Part shown: in pieces, positions 49,613 to 58,468 of the stretch | How the letters are laid out: each line of letters opens with the position of its first letter | Position numbering within the stretch: the first letter of the stretch is position 1 | NCBI GenBank assembly: GCA_947259705.1 | Contig: CAMYNL010000001.1 | Location: 186,001-250,000 of the forward strand | Origin: an uncultured Gammaproteobacteria bacterium | GTDB taxonomy: Bacteria; Pseudomonadota; Gammaproteobacteria; Arenicellales; JAANXG01 | Length of the DNA stretch: 64,000 nucleotides | Direction of reading: 5' to 3' | Translations under genes and position numbers: made by a program | Notes under the pieces: model-generated | What the model was told of the DNA's origin: nothing | Database searches by the model: none | Seen by the model: only the letters and a program-made list of their open reading frames with translations

Positions 49613-50473
49613 TCATGATCGAACCGACTGGCCGAAGGTGTCGCAGGCGGCGATGCTGCCGCTCTGCAGCCCGGTGCGGAACCAGTGCGCGCGCTGCCTG
49701 GAGCTGCCGTGGGTGAATGATTCGGGGTGTACGCCGCGCCCCGCCATGCGCTGCAGGCGGTCGTCACCCACCGCGGCGGCGGCCGCCAGGCCTTCGTCGA
49801 TATCGCCCCGTTCCAGGATATTGCGTTGCCGGTGCGCGTGGTGCGCCCACACCCCGGCGTAGCAGTCGGCCTGCAGCTCGGTGAGCACGGACAGGGCATC
49901 GGCGTCGGCGCGACCGACCCGCGAACGCAGTCGGTTCACCTCGTCCATGGTGCCCATCAGGTTCTGCACGTGGTGGGCGACCTCGTGTCCGAGCACGTAG
50001 GCACGGGCGAAATCGCCTTCGGCGCCCAGCCGGCTGAGCTCGCGGAAGAACGCCAGGTCGATATAGACCTTGCGGTCGCCGGGACAGTAGAACGGCCCCG
50101 CCGCAGCGCTGCCGAATCCGCAGGCGGATTGCACCATACCGTCGTAAAGGATCAGTTGCGGCGGCTGATAACGCCTCCCGGCGGCGTCGAACAGGCTCTG
50201 CCAGGTATCCTCGGTGTCTGCCAGTACCACGGAAATGAAATCCGCCTCCTGATCGCGTACCGCGCCGCTATCGACCGGTGGCGCGGGCGCGGGTGGGCGC
50301 GGTTCTCCCGCGCCGCCCAGGATGCCCAGTGGATTCTGTCCCAGCAGCAGCAGGACGATGACGATCAGCAGCCCCATCCCGCCGCCCAAGCGGATGCCGC
50401 GGCCGCGCGGTCGGCCGGACCGGCCCCTGCGGTCCTCGATGTTTTCGCTGCGGCGGCCGGTACGCCAACGCAT
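49613..50473 (-). CDS. YpfJ-family neutral zinc metallopeptidase
   Basis: A 286-residue membrane-anchored protease-like protein. The N-terminus is MRWRTGRRSENIEDRRG, then Gly/Arg-rich sequence, a membrane span (GLLIVIVLLLLGQNPLGIL) and the domain with FYCPGDRKVYIDLAFF, the zinc motif HEVAHH, and LELQADCYAGVWAHH-type third ligand (ELQADCYAGVW). Function uncertain. I chose the ATG at 50473 as the family begins there. Confidence 0.9.
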   Translation of the reverse strand: MRWRTGRRSENIEDRRGRSGRPRGRGIRLGGGMGLLIVIVLLLLGQNPLGILGGAGEPRPPAPAPPVDSGAVRDQEADFISVVLADTEDTWQSLFDAAGRRYQPPQLILYDGMVQSACGFGSAAAGPFYCPGDRKVYIDLAFFRELSRLGAEGDFARAYVLGHEVAHHVQNLMGTMDEVNRLRSRVGRADADALSVLTELQADCYAGVWAHHAHRQRNILERGDIDEGLAAAAAVGDDRLQRMAGRGVHPESFTHGSSRQRAHWFRTGLQSGSIAACDTFGQSVRS

Positions 50474-50586
50474 GGTCGGTGACTCCAGTGACAGACGGTC
50501 GCCTACATTAAGCAAAACCCCGCTGCTTGTCGACCGCGCGCCGCGGGCCCTCGCGTTTACGGGCCCGGCGGCGGAATCCGTCGGGT

Positions 50587-51120
50587 TTAGGGGTTGCGCG
50601 CCGGCTCCAGGGTGGCGTCCAGGTTGAGCCCGTCGCAAAAGTCGCTGAAGGCGTGGCGTAACTCGCCGATGGCCAGGGTGGAGGGGACCGCTACTATCAT
50701 GCGCAGTGAGAACATCGGCGTCCCGGTGTGGGCGGCCGGATAGGTGGCGGTGGCCAGGTCCTCGATATTGATGTCGTGGCGGGCGAAGAAATCCGCCACG
50801 TCGTGGACGATTCCCGGATGATCCATGGCGACCACCTCCACCTGGTAGGGGACCAGTGTCCGCACTCTGGCGCGCGGCGCGGTCCGCCGAGCCAGCACGG
50901 TGAGGCCGAGGCGCTGCTCCATCGCCGCCGCGCCCGCGGCGAGACCGTCGATGGTATCGGCTTCGCCCGACACCAGCATGATGATGGCGAATTCGCCCCC
51001 CAGCACCGCCATCCGGCTTTCCTCTATGTTGCCCCCGGCGTCCAGCACCGCCTGCGAAAGCTCGTTGACAATACCGGTGCGGTCCTGGCCGAGCGCGGAG
51101 ATTACCAGCAGATCACTCAT
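50587..51120 (-). CDS. GcvR-like double-ACT protein
   Basis: A 177-residue protein with two ACT domains: LLVISALGQDRTGIVNELSQAVLDAGGNI (in parts) and VEVVAMDHPGIVHDVADFFARHDINIEDL. It resembles GcvR, which restrains GcvA of the glycine cleavage system, and the related BCP-linked regulators. No gcv gene is near. It lies 113 bases upstream of the metallopeptidase gene. Confidence 0.87.
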   Translation of the reverse strand: MSDLLVISALGQDRTGIVNELSQAVLDAGGNIEESRMAVLGGEFAIIMLVSGEADTIDGLAAGAAAMEQRLGLTVLARRTAPRARVRTLVPYQVEVVAMDHPGIVHDVADFFARHDINIEDLATATYPAAHTGTPMFSLRMIVAVPSTLAIGELRHAFSDFCDGLNLDATLEPARNP

Positions 51121-51283
51121 GGTTTATGCATCCGGAACACTTGCCCGTGCATTAAACGACCGCGGACCGCCGGGCGCAAGGCGAATCGTGCCCCGGCCAC
51201 GAGCAGGCAACGGCGGACCGGCGACGTTACAATAGGCCGCCTCGATCCGAGGCTCGCATCCACCGTACGCGAACAGACCCGCA

Positions 51284-52138
51284 ATGACCGCAATCCTGAA
51301 GCTGATTTCGCGGCTGCCACTGCCCGTGCTGTATACATCTTCGTGGCTGTTATACGGATTGATCCATTACCTGCTGCGATTCCGCCGCGAACTGGTGAGA
51401 GACAATCTGCGGTTTGCCTTTCCGCAGTTGACCGAGAGTGAGATCGCTGATCTGACTCGCCGCTTCTATCGTTGCTACGCCGACGTCATGGTAGAGATGA
51501 TCAAGTCGCTCACCATCAGCGCGCAGGAGATCACGGAGCGGGTCGAGATCGAGGGCAAATCGCTGCTGACTGAAAAGCTGGAGCATGGCCAGGCGGTGAT
51601 GGTCGCCGCGGCGCACCATTGCAACATCGAATGGCTGATGCTGGCTTTGAGCGCCCAGGTGCACTATCCCTTCGAGGCCATCTACCGGCCGCTGAGCAGC
51701 CCGGCGATGGAATCGCTGTCTACCCAGGCCTACACCCGGTTCGGCGGCAGGCTGATCAAGGACCGCTCGGTGATCAGGGAGATCGTCGCCCGCAAGCGCT
51801 CACCGCGTGTCGTCGCCATCGTCCCCGACCAGTCCCCCAACCGCAGCGACGACACATACTGGACCGAGTTCCTGGGGCGGGAAACCGGATTCTTCATGGC
51901 GCCGGATACCATCGCCAAGTTCGCCGGCTATCCGGTGTTCTTCCTCGGCATGCGGCGCACCGGCCGCGGCCGCTACGTAGTCAGCGTCAAGCCCATCGCG
52001 GCCCCGCCCTATCGGGCGGCCGACCCCGACATCGTGACCGCCTACGTGCGCGAAGTGGAGCAACAGGTGCGGGCGTCGCCGGCGGACTGGTTGTGGATAC
52101 ACCGCCGCTGGAAACGCAGCAGGTCGCTATACGGCTGA
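51284..52138 (+). CDS. LpxL/HtrB-like lipid acyltransferase
   Basis: A 284-residue inner-membrane acyltransferase. The N-terminal span is LPVLYTSSWLLYGLIHYLLRF, the catalytic H-x4-E motif is His111 to Glu116 in AAHHCNIEW, then AIYRPLSSPAMESL, GGRLIKDRSVIREI and VPDQSPNRSDDTYWTEFLGRE match the lipid A late acyltransferase family. It could add a secondary acyl chain to lipid A, or another lipid. Its 3' end overlaps the converging FAAL gene by 12 bases, which raises the possibility of a role in the same pathway. Confidence 0.88.
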   Translation: MTAILKLISRLPLPVLYTSSWLLYGLIHYLLRFRRELVRDNLRFAFPQLTESEIADLTRRFYRCYADVMVEMIKSLTISAQEITERVEIEGKSLLTEKLEHGQAVMVAAAHHCNIEWLMLALSAQVHYPFEAIYRPLSSPAMESLSTQAYTRFGGRLIKDRSVIREIVARKRSPRVVAIVPDQSPNRSDDTYWTEFLGRETGFFMAPDTIAKFAGYPVFFLGMRRTGRGRYVVSVKPIAAPPYRAADPDIVTAYVREVEQQVRASPADWLWIHRRWKRSRSLYG

Positions 52139-54079
52139 CACCTGCTGCTTGTCGAGATAGGTGGCCAGCTCGGCCAGGGTGGGGTAGTCGAACAGGTCGG
52201 TGACCTCCAGGCGGTCCGGGAAGCGCGCGTCGATCTGCTCGTGGATTTCGATCAGCTTCAGCGAGTTGGCCCCGATCTCGAAGAAATTGTCGTTGCGTCC
52301 CAGCCGCTGCTGCTCACCCAGTACCCGGTTGCAGATCTCCTGCAGCAGGGTCTCGGTGGTGGAGAGGGCTTCGCCGCCGTCACGATGCGGCTGCAGGGCG
52401 GCAAGTTGCGCCAGTGCCGCGTCGAATTCGCCGGCTTCGTAGGCCTGCTCGAGCGCGAAGCGCTGGATCTTGCCGCTGGTGGTCTTGGGGATGCGTTTGA
52501 CCGGTACGACGCAGGCAACCTCGGCGCCGCTGTGTTCGGTCAGGAAGGCCGATGCCGCGGTGGCCAGGAGGGCGAATGACTCAGGTTCACCGCGATGCAG
52601 GATGAACAGTATTATCTCGTCGCCGCCGCTGGCCGCATCGCGGTGGGCGCCCACCGCCACCTTGCCCAGGTCCAGCCCATCCATGCGCGCCGCCACCGTC
52701 TCCAGGTCGTGGGCATAGAAGTTCTGGCCATTGGCGAAGATGATGTCCTTGGCGCGGCCGGTGATGTACAACTCGCCGTCGAGCATGAACCCCAGGTCGC
52801 CGGTGTCCAGCCATCCGCCGGTGGTAAAGCCCTCGCGGTCAACGCCCCCGGCGCGGTAGAAGCCCGCGGTCACATTGCGGCCGCTGATCAGTATCCTGCC
52901 CACGGTTCCGGCACTCAGTTCCCGCTCCCCGTCGCCGGCTATGCGCACCTTGCAGTCGCCGATCGGCCGACCCACGCAGACATGCTCGACGGCATCATCA
53001 CCGTCCAGCCTGACGGCATCACCATACCCCAGACGGGCGCGGTCCAGGCGCCGGCTGCGGAAGGTACGGTCAAGCGATGGGAAGGAAACCGCCAAGCTGG
53101 CCTCGGCCAACCCGTAGACCGGAAACATGGACGCCGCCGGCAGACCAAAAGGCGCCAGGGCGCCCAGGAACTCCGCGCACAGCGACGGCGAGATCGGCTC
53201 CGCGCCATTGAATATCAGCCGCACCTGGGACAGGTCCACGCCGGCGAGCTTATCGGCACTGAACGACTTGAGGAAATGGCGGTAGCCGAAATTGGGCGAG
53301 CAGAGGACGTTGGCGCGCTGTTCGCTGGCCGCCTGCAGCCACAGCAGCGGACGGCGGATGAAGGCCTCGGTGGCCATCAGGCAGTGGTCCATGCCGCTCA
53401 GCAGCATGTTGAGGTGAAACCCGATCAGGCCCATGTCGTGGGTCAGCGGCATCCAGCTCAGGCTGACGTCGTCCTCGGTGAATGCGGCGGCATGCTGGAT
53501 GTCTCGGATGTTGGTGAGCAGGTTGTCATGGGTCAGCACCACGCCCTTCGGTTCGCTGGTGGAGCCGGAGGAGAACTGTACGAAGGCGACGTCATCGCGG
53601 CTGCATGACGCCGCCCGCCCGGGAGTGCTGACGTCCTCGATATCGTCGCTCAGCACGGTGCGGCGGCGCAGCGCCCGGTAGGCGGCCTCGCCTTGGTCAC
53701 GGACGCGCTGGCCGATGCGGCTCCATACCGGGTGGCTGGTGTACAGGTAGGGGTCAGACAAGCGCTGGAGCACGCGCAGCAGCTTGTTGCGTTGTTCCTC
53801 CGACACCCCGGCCGCCACCGGCACCGCGATCAGACCGCCGAGCAGGCAGGCCCAGAACGCATCAATGAACTGTTCATTATCGCTGATCACCAGCACCACC
53901 TCGTCGCCTCGGCGCAGGCCCCGCTGCTGGAGATGATGGAGTATGCCCAGGGCACGCTGGTGCAACTCGGCGAAGCTGGTGCTGTGGCGGTGCCCGTTGG
54001 CGCCCAGGTAGCTGATGCGGCGCTCGCGCTCGCGCAGGGATTCCAGTGCCGCACCCAGGCTCGGGTAATCAGCACTCAT
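52127..54079 (-). CDS. fatty acyl-AMP ligase fused to an acyl carrier domain
   Basis: A 650-residue two-domain protein. About 1-560 is an adenylating enzyme: FVQFSSGSTSEPKGVVLTH is the ATP loop, SWMPLTHDMGLIG and FNGAEPISPSL are typical of FAALs rather than CoA ligases, then GWLDTGDLGFMLDGELYITGRAKDIIFANGQNFYAHDLE, and IPKTTSGKIQRFAL with the catalytic lysine. About 575-650 is a carrier domain with FFEIGANSLKL, in which Ser606 should take phosphopantetheine. It would activate a fatty acid and load its own carrier, as in PKS/NRPS initiation. No KS, condensation, thioesterase or PPTase gene is near. Confidence 0.92.
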   Translation of the reverse strand: MSADYPSLGAALESLRERERRISYLGANGHRHSTSFAELHQRALGILHHLQQRGLRRGDEVVLVISDNEQFIDAFWACLLGGLIAVPVAAGVSEEQRNKLLRVLQRLSDPYLYTSHPVWSRIGQRVRDQGEAAYRALRRRTVLSDDIEDVSTPGRAASCSRDDVAFVQFSSGSTSEPKGVVLTHDNLLTNIRDIQHAAAFTEDDVSLSWMPLTHDMGLIGFHLNMLLSGMDHCLMATEAFIRRPLLWLQAASEQRANVLCSPNFGYRHFLKSFSADKLAGVDLSQVRLIFNGAEPISPSLCAEFLGALAPFGLPAASMFPVYGLAEASLAVSFPSLDRTFRSRRLDRARLGYGDAVRLDGDDAVEHVCVGRPIGDCKVRIAGDGERELSAGTVGRILISGRNVTAGFYRAGGVDREGFTTGGWLDTGDLGFMLDGELYITGRAKDIIFANGQNFYAHDLETVAARMDGLDLGKVAVGAHRDAASGGDEIILFILHRGEPESFALLATAASAFLTEHSGAEVACVVPVKRIPKTTSGKIQRFALEQAYEAGEFDAALAQLAALQPHRDGGEALSTTETLLQEICNRVLGEQQRLGRNDNFFEIGANSLKLIEIHEQIDARFPDRLEVTDLFDYPTLAELATYLDKQQVSAV

Positions 54080-55383
54080 CGAGGCAGCGGCCGCATGATG
54101 AGGGGTTGTCGGGTGCGCAGGTTCACTCTTGCCTCCATTTCAATGGCTTGGTCGCCGGCGAGCTGCAGGTCGAAGCGAAGCGCGGCGCGGGCAACGTGGA
54201 TGCGCATCTCGGTCAGCGCGAAGGCCTCACCGATACAATGCCGCGGACCGGCCACGAAGGGCAGGTAGGCAAAGCGGTTGCGCTCCTTCACAGCGGCGTC
54301 GCGGAAGCGGTCGGGATCGAACTGTTCCGGCCGTTCCCAGCAGCGTGGGTTGCGGTGTACCAGGTAGGGGGAGATGAACACGTCGGTACCGGCCGGTACC
54401 GGATATCCGCCCAGCTCGTCATCGGCGATGGCGCGGCGGGTGATGAGCCAGCCCGGAGGATAAAGTCGCAGGGCCTCGTCGATCACCTGGCCCAGGTAGG
54501 GCAGTTCCAGGATCTGCTGCGGTGTCGGCTCCCCCTCCAACGCGTCCAGTTCCGCGTGCAGCCGCCGCGTCACCTCGGGGTGTCCGGACAGCAGATACCA
54601 CAACCAGTTCAGCCCGCTGGCGGTGGTTTCATGGCCAGCCACGATGAGGGTCATCACTTCGTCGATCAGGGATTTGTCCGGCATGGGCAGGCCGCTGTTC
54701 TTGTCACGGGCCTGCATCAGCATGGCGAGCAGGTCGCGACGTAGCGGCGCACGCTCGCGGCGCTGCTTGATCAGCTCGCCGATGGGGTGGGCCAGCGCGC
54801 GGAAGCGTGCCGCGAAGCGCAGGTCCCGGGCCGACTCGTCAGCGAGCACCGTAAAAGGATTGCCGCCGACCCGGTTCGCCAACACCTCCAGGTCGTCGCT
54901 GAACAGGGCGCGCAGCACGATGTCCAGGGTCATGCGGCTGACGTCTTCGGTCAGGTTCACGGTCTCGCCCCGCGCCGCCCTGGCCTGCCATTCAGCAAGC
55001 AGGGCGCGGTTGCAGTTCTCTATGTTGGCGAAGAAGTTCACCATGTGGCGGCGGTGGAAAGAGGGCTGCATCATGCGCCGCTGGCGATGCCAGAGCTCGC
55101 CCTCGCTCACCATGATGCCGTTGCCCAGCAGCACCTTGACGCGATTGATGCCGACGCCCTTGGTGTAGTTGCGGTGGTTGGTGACCAGCACGCGCCTGAT
55201 GGCCTCGGGATCGCTGATCACGTAGGTGTCGGTGCCGCGGCGCGGTGCGTGCACGCGGTAGAAGTCGCCGTACTCGGCATAGTACCGGGCCATGCGCTCC
55301 AGCGAGTCGTCGGTGTCTCCGATTTCGAACTGGTCGCCGGGGCCCGGGGGGACGGCAGACAAGGCTGGCGATTGACTGATCAT
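54076..55383 (-). CDS. cytochrome P450
   Basis: A 435-residue soluble P450. The I-helix oxygen-binding motif AGHETT (249-254), the ExxR pair Glu303/Arg306 in EALRLYPP, and the haem loop FVAGPRHCIGEAFA with thiolate Cys383 are complete. WHRQRRMMQPSFHRRHM is like fatty-acid hydroxylases of the CYP4/CYP102-like branch. Redox partners are not in the window. The stop overlaps the FAAL ATG (ATGA), so the P450 and the ligase-carrier protein are made together; oxidation of a carrier-bound acyl chain is a reasonable inference. Confidence 0.93.
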   Translation of the reverse strand: MISQSPALSAVPPGPGDQFEIGDTDDSLERMARYYAEYGDFYRVHAPRRGTDTYVISDPEAIRRVLVTNHRNYTKGVGINRVKVLLGNGIMVSEGELWHRQRRMMQPSFHRRHMVNFFANIENCNRALLAEWQARAARGETVNLTEDVSRMTLDIVLRALFSDDLEVLANRVGGNPFTVLADESARDLRFAARFRALAHPIGELIKQRRERAPLRRDLLAMLMQARDKNSGLPMPDKSLIDEVMTLIVAGHETTASGLNWLWYLLSGHPEVTRRLHAELDALEGEPTPQQILELPYLGQVIDEALRLYPPGWLITRRAIADDELGGYPVPAGTDVFISPYLVHRNPRCWERPEQFDPDRFRDAAVKERNRFAYLPFVAGPRHCIGEAFALTEMRIHVARAALRFDLQLAGDQAIEMEARVNLRTRQPLIMRPLPR

Positions 55384-55815
55384 CCGCGGCGATCGTTAAG
55401 CTTCGGCTGGCAGGACGCGGATTATCGCAGATCGACCGAGTCATCGGAATCCCGGCAGATCCAGTCGTCGAGTCGCCGCGGAGGGGGCGGGGCGCGCCTC
55501 CGCGGTCAATGCAGTCGGCAGTGCCCCTGCTCTGGCGTAGCGGCCCGGTCTGCTGCCCGCCCGTCCGCGCCGGTGTGGCGGGCGCTGTCACAAAAACGGT
55601 GCAGCGGTTGTATCACAATGGTGAAAGCGGCCCATGCGCTATCGTACGTCTCCGCGCCGTATGGATCTCCGGGATCCGGGTGATCAGCCTGTCGGCGGTG
55701 CCGCGGGCGCAGGTCGAGGGCCCTGGTCTTGAACATGTCATGTCACCACGATGTTTACACGCTAGAAACTATAGCGAATTCCATGCCAACCCCAGGGGGG
55801 CCGTCGCGGCGGGGG
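55384..55815. other. 432-bp intergenic region upstream of the P450
   Basis: Holds the presumed promoter of the P450-FAAL operon on the minus strand; no gene is supported. The part around 55740-55790 is less GC-rich than its surroundings. No operator or terminator hairpin was convincing. Confidence 0.4.
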
Positions 55816-56640
55816 TCAGTCGGCGATCAGCGACCAGGCATGTTCGTAGACCAGCCCCTGGCCGTCGGCTAGCGATTCCAGCACGGTGAAGTGGTTGGCG
55901 CCGGGCACCTGCACGCTGGCGGTGATCACCGGCCGCCAGGCCTGCGCCAGCGCGGCCGCCAGCAGCAGTGACACGCCGTCACGAGGGATCATCCACAGTG
56001 GACTCCACCGCCGCGCGGCGTCGGCATCCAGGCCGACGAGATCGTTAATGGAGGTGGCCCGCAAGGGCGACAGGTCGTAGACGCCGCTGACGGCAAAGCC
56101 GCCGCGGAGCAGGCCGAGGGGCAGGCTGTTGTCGAGGGCGGGCCACTCGGTGGCCAGCATCACCGCCGCCAGGTGGGCGCCGGCGGAGTGGCCGCCGATG
56201 TAGATGCGCCCCCTGTCATGCCCCAGCGTTGCGGCTTGTCTCCACAGCCAGGCGCAGGCGACGCGCAGCTGCTCCACGATGTCGCCGAGGGTCACTGCCG
56301 GGCACAGGTCGTAGCCGACCAGGGCGACGTTGACGCCGCGGGCGACGAAGGGCGCGGCAAGAAAGCTGTAGTCCTTGCGGTCACCACGCTGCCAGTAGCC
56401 GCCACGCGCATAGATCAGCAACGGAGCGCGGATGCCGCCGGCGGTAAAATAGTCCACGGCGGGTCGGCCGCGGCCGACGCAGCGTATATCCAGCCGCCCC
56501 CCGGCGCGCGCACGGAAGGCGGCGCTGCGGTCCTGCCAGCCGGCCAGGATGTCGACATGCTCCGGGATGGCGACGCGGGCGTTGTACTCGTGCTCGAGTG
56601 CGGCGGCGTGTTCGCCATGTGGGTCGAGAAGTTCGGTCAT
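55816..56640 (-). CDS. alpha/beta hydrolase, kynurenine formamidase-like
   Basis: A 274-residue hydrolase. The arylformamidase signature HGGYW appears as RGGYW in LLIYARGGYWQRGDRKDYS, the nucleophile elbow is IGGHSAGAHLAAVML and the histidine lies in PGANHFTVLES. YNARVAIPEH and DYFTAGGIRAPLL fit the family's N-terminal part. The His-to-Arg change touches the oxyanion hole, so the substrate may differ. I chose the ATG at 56640; a longer in-frame reading crosses the divergent carbonic anhydrase gene and is an artefact. Confidence 0.8.
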   Translation of the reverse strand: MTELLDPHGEHAAALEHEYNARVAIPEHVDILAGWQDRSAAFRARAGGRLDIRCVGRGRPAVDYFTAGGIRAPLLIYARGGYWQRGDRKDYSFLAAPFVARGVNVALVGYDLCPAVTLGDIVEQLRVACAWLWRQAATLGHDRGRIYIGGHSAGAHLAAVMLATEWPALDNSLPLGLLRGGFAVSGVYDLSPLRATSINDLVGLDADAARRWSPLWMIPRDGVSLLLAAALAQAWRPVITASVQVPGANHFTVLESLADGQGLVYEHAWSLIAD

Positions 56641-56688
56641 GACCGCCTCGGTCCGGTACAGCCACCGTAGTACACTAGGGGCCGATCG

Positions 56689-57240
56689 ATGACAACACCC
56701 CGGGCAGGCGGACGCATGATCTATTCCCTGGACGAGCGAACGGTGACGCTGCGCGGCGAGGAACATTTTATAGCCGACAGCGCCAGCGTGATCGGCTCGG
56801 TGATCCTCGAAGACCTGGTGAGCATCTGGTTCGGCGCCGTGCTGCGCGGTGACAACGACGTCATCCATGTCCATGGCGGTAGCAACATCCAGGACGGCGC
56901 GGTGCTGCACACCGATCCGGGCATACCGCTCACCGTGGGCCGAGGCGTCACCGTGGGCCACCTGGCGATGCTGCACGGCTGCGAGATCGGCGACAACAGC
57001 CTGATCGGGATCAAGTCGGTGATACTCAACCACGCCCGCATCGGCAGCAACTGTGTTATCGGCGCCAATGCCCTGGTCACCGAGGGCAAACAGATCCCGG
57101 ATAACTCGCTGGTGATGGGCAGCCCGGGCCGGGTGGTGAAGCAGCTGAAAGCAGAGCAGATCGAACAGCTCAGGGCGGCCGCGGCGGGATATGTCGACAA
57201 TCTGCGCCGTTACCGCCGGGGACTGCGCGCCCATGGCTGA
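56689..57240 (+). CDS. gamma-carbonic anhydrase family protein
   Basis: A 183-residue left-handed beta-helix protein of the YrdA/CaiE group. Hexapeptide repeats run through [32 protein letters not shown] (in parts); the zinc histidines are in VLHTDPG and [13 protein letters not shown]. Members may be carbonic anhydrases or simply metal-binding scaffolds. An ATG nine codons in is another possible start. Its end overlaps the next gene by eight bases. Confidence 0.93.
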   Translation: MTTPRAGGRMIYSLDERTVTLRGEEHFIADSASVIGSVILEDLVSIWFGAVLRGDNDVIHVHGGSNIQDGAVLHTDPGIPLTVGRGVTVGHLAMLHGCEIGDNSLIGIKSVILNHARIGSNCVIGANALVTEGKQIPDNSLVMGSPGRVVKQLKAEQIEQLRAAAAGYVDNLRRYRRGLRAHG

Positions 57241-57682
57241 ACGCTACTGGGAAAACAAGACGCTGGCGCAGATGACGGCGGCCGAATGGGAGGCGCTGTG
57301 CGATGGTTGCGGCCGCTGCTGCGTGATCAAGCTGGAGGACGAGGACAGCGGATCGCTGCATTACACCAACGTCGCCTGCCGGCTGCTGGATCTGGATCGC
57401 TGCCGGTGCACCGATTACGGTCGCCGCTCGCAGCGGGTGCCCGAATGCATGGTGCTGACCGCCGGCGATGCCGAGACTCTGGCCGCGCTCCCGGCGAGCT
57501 GCGCCTATCGCCGCCTCGCCGAGGGCCGCAAACTGGCGCCGTGGCACCCGCTGCTGTCCGGATATGCCGAGTCAGTTCACGCGGCGGGAATCTCGGTGCG
57601 CGGCAAGGTGGTAGCGGAGACCTACATCCACCCCGATCAGCTGCCGGAGCAAGTGGTGTACTGGATCACCGCTGAAGACTGA
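57233..57682 (+). CDS. YcgN/UPF0260 family cysteine-cluster protein
   Basis: A 149-residue protein with the family start [20 protein letters not shown] and the metal-type cluster CDGCGRCC, plus more cysteines in [14 protein letters not shown] and VPEC. Several of these likely hold zinc or Fe-S. The biochemical role is unknown. I chose the ATG at 57233, overlapping the carbonic anhydrase gene by eight bases; the upstream in-frame start is not family-like. Confidence 0.94.
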   Translation: MAERYWENKTLAQMTAAEWEALCDGCGRCCVIKLEDEDSGSLHYTNVACRLLDLDRCRCTDYGRRSQRVPECMVLTAGDAETLAALPASCAYRRLAEGRKLAPWHPLLSGYAESVHAAGISVRGKVVAETYIHPDQLPEQVVYWITAED

Positions 57683-57686
57683 CGCC

Positions 57687-58244
57687 TCAGGCACTCCTGC
57701 GCCGCACTGCTTCCGCCTGCTCCTCTTCCGGCGGGCAGTCCGCCGCGGTCTCTATGGTCACCCGTGGCCGGTCCCAGATGCCGTCCCGCTGCAGCTTCGA
57801 TACTGCCCCATCCACGAACTGCTCCAGTGATTGTTCCGGATTCGCCTCGCGCACGAACAATTTGCCGTCCACGCGGATCTCCGCGTTCACCAGCTGCACG
57901 CCGCAGTAGGAACCGACCGCCTCCACGTATTTGCCGCTGCCGGGAGCCTTGCAGCCGAGATAGCCCTGCCGCCTGACCTCGGTGTCGCGGAGGCCGGAGC
58001 GCTCCAGCAGTTTCACCATCTCAGGGAGCGCGGCCTCGAAACCGGTGGTGGCCGCCAGCGCCTCGGCCTTGGCCGCCGCGTTCTGGGCGTCGGCGTTGTC
58101 CATGGCCGCCGGCTGGATCATGACGGTGCTGGATACGACACGGCAGTCCTTGTACACCCCGACAATGACGGCATCGGCGGCGACGCCGGACAATGAAACG
58201 AGAATTCCGAGTAGAAACACGGAGCCGCTGAGAATTCGCAACAT
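57687..58244 (-). CDS. hypothetical exported protein
   Basis: A 185-residue protein with a signal peptide (about 1-22, MLRILSGSVFLLGILVSLSG, cleavage near VAA). Mature cysteines are in YKDCRVV, GYLGCKAP, GSYCGVQL and AADCPPEEE, so disulfides are likely. No family recognised. The ATG at 58244 follows an AGGAGG site by seven bases. Confidence 0.72.
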   Translation of the reverse strand: MLRILSGSVFLLGILVSLSGVAADAVIVGVYKDCRVVSSTVMIQPAAMDNADAQNAAAKAEALAATTGFEAALPEMVKLLERSGLRDTEVRRQGYLGCKAPGSGKYVEAVGSYCGVQLVNAEIRVDGKLFVREANPEQSLEQFVDGAVSKLQRDGIWDRPRVTIETAADCPPEEEQAEAVRRRSA

Positions 58245-58468
58245 GACGCATCCTCCTGCGCACTGCAACACCTGGCATTATAACGGCAAGCCGGACCTGT
58301 GGGTGCGCGGCGGCGGCCATTGGTCGGCGGCACCGACCGCCGCCCCGGGTGGCCGCCACCGCCGGGCGTGCGGAAACCGCCGCGACGGTGGTCGGAATGC
58401 GGCATGTCGCCGGTCGCGCCGCTGGCTGCTGTGACATAATCGCGCCGTGACCAGGCGGCAATCGGCCC

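Noticed and set aside
56641..57234. N-terminal extension of the formamidase-like hydrolase by 198 residues
   Set aside because: This part is antisense to the gamma-carbonic anhydrase gene. The hydrolase family starts near the ATG at 56640.
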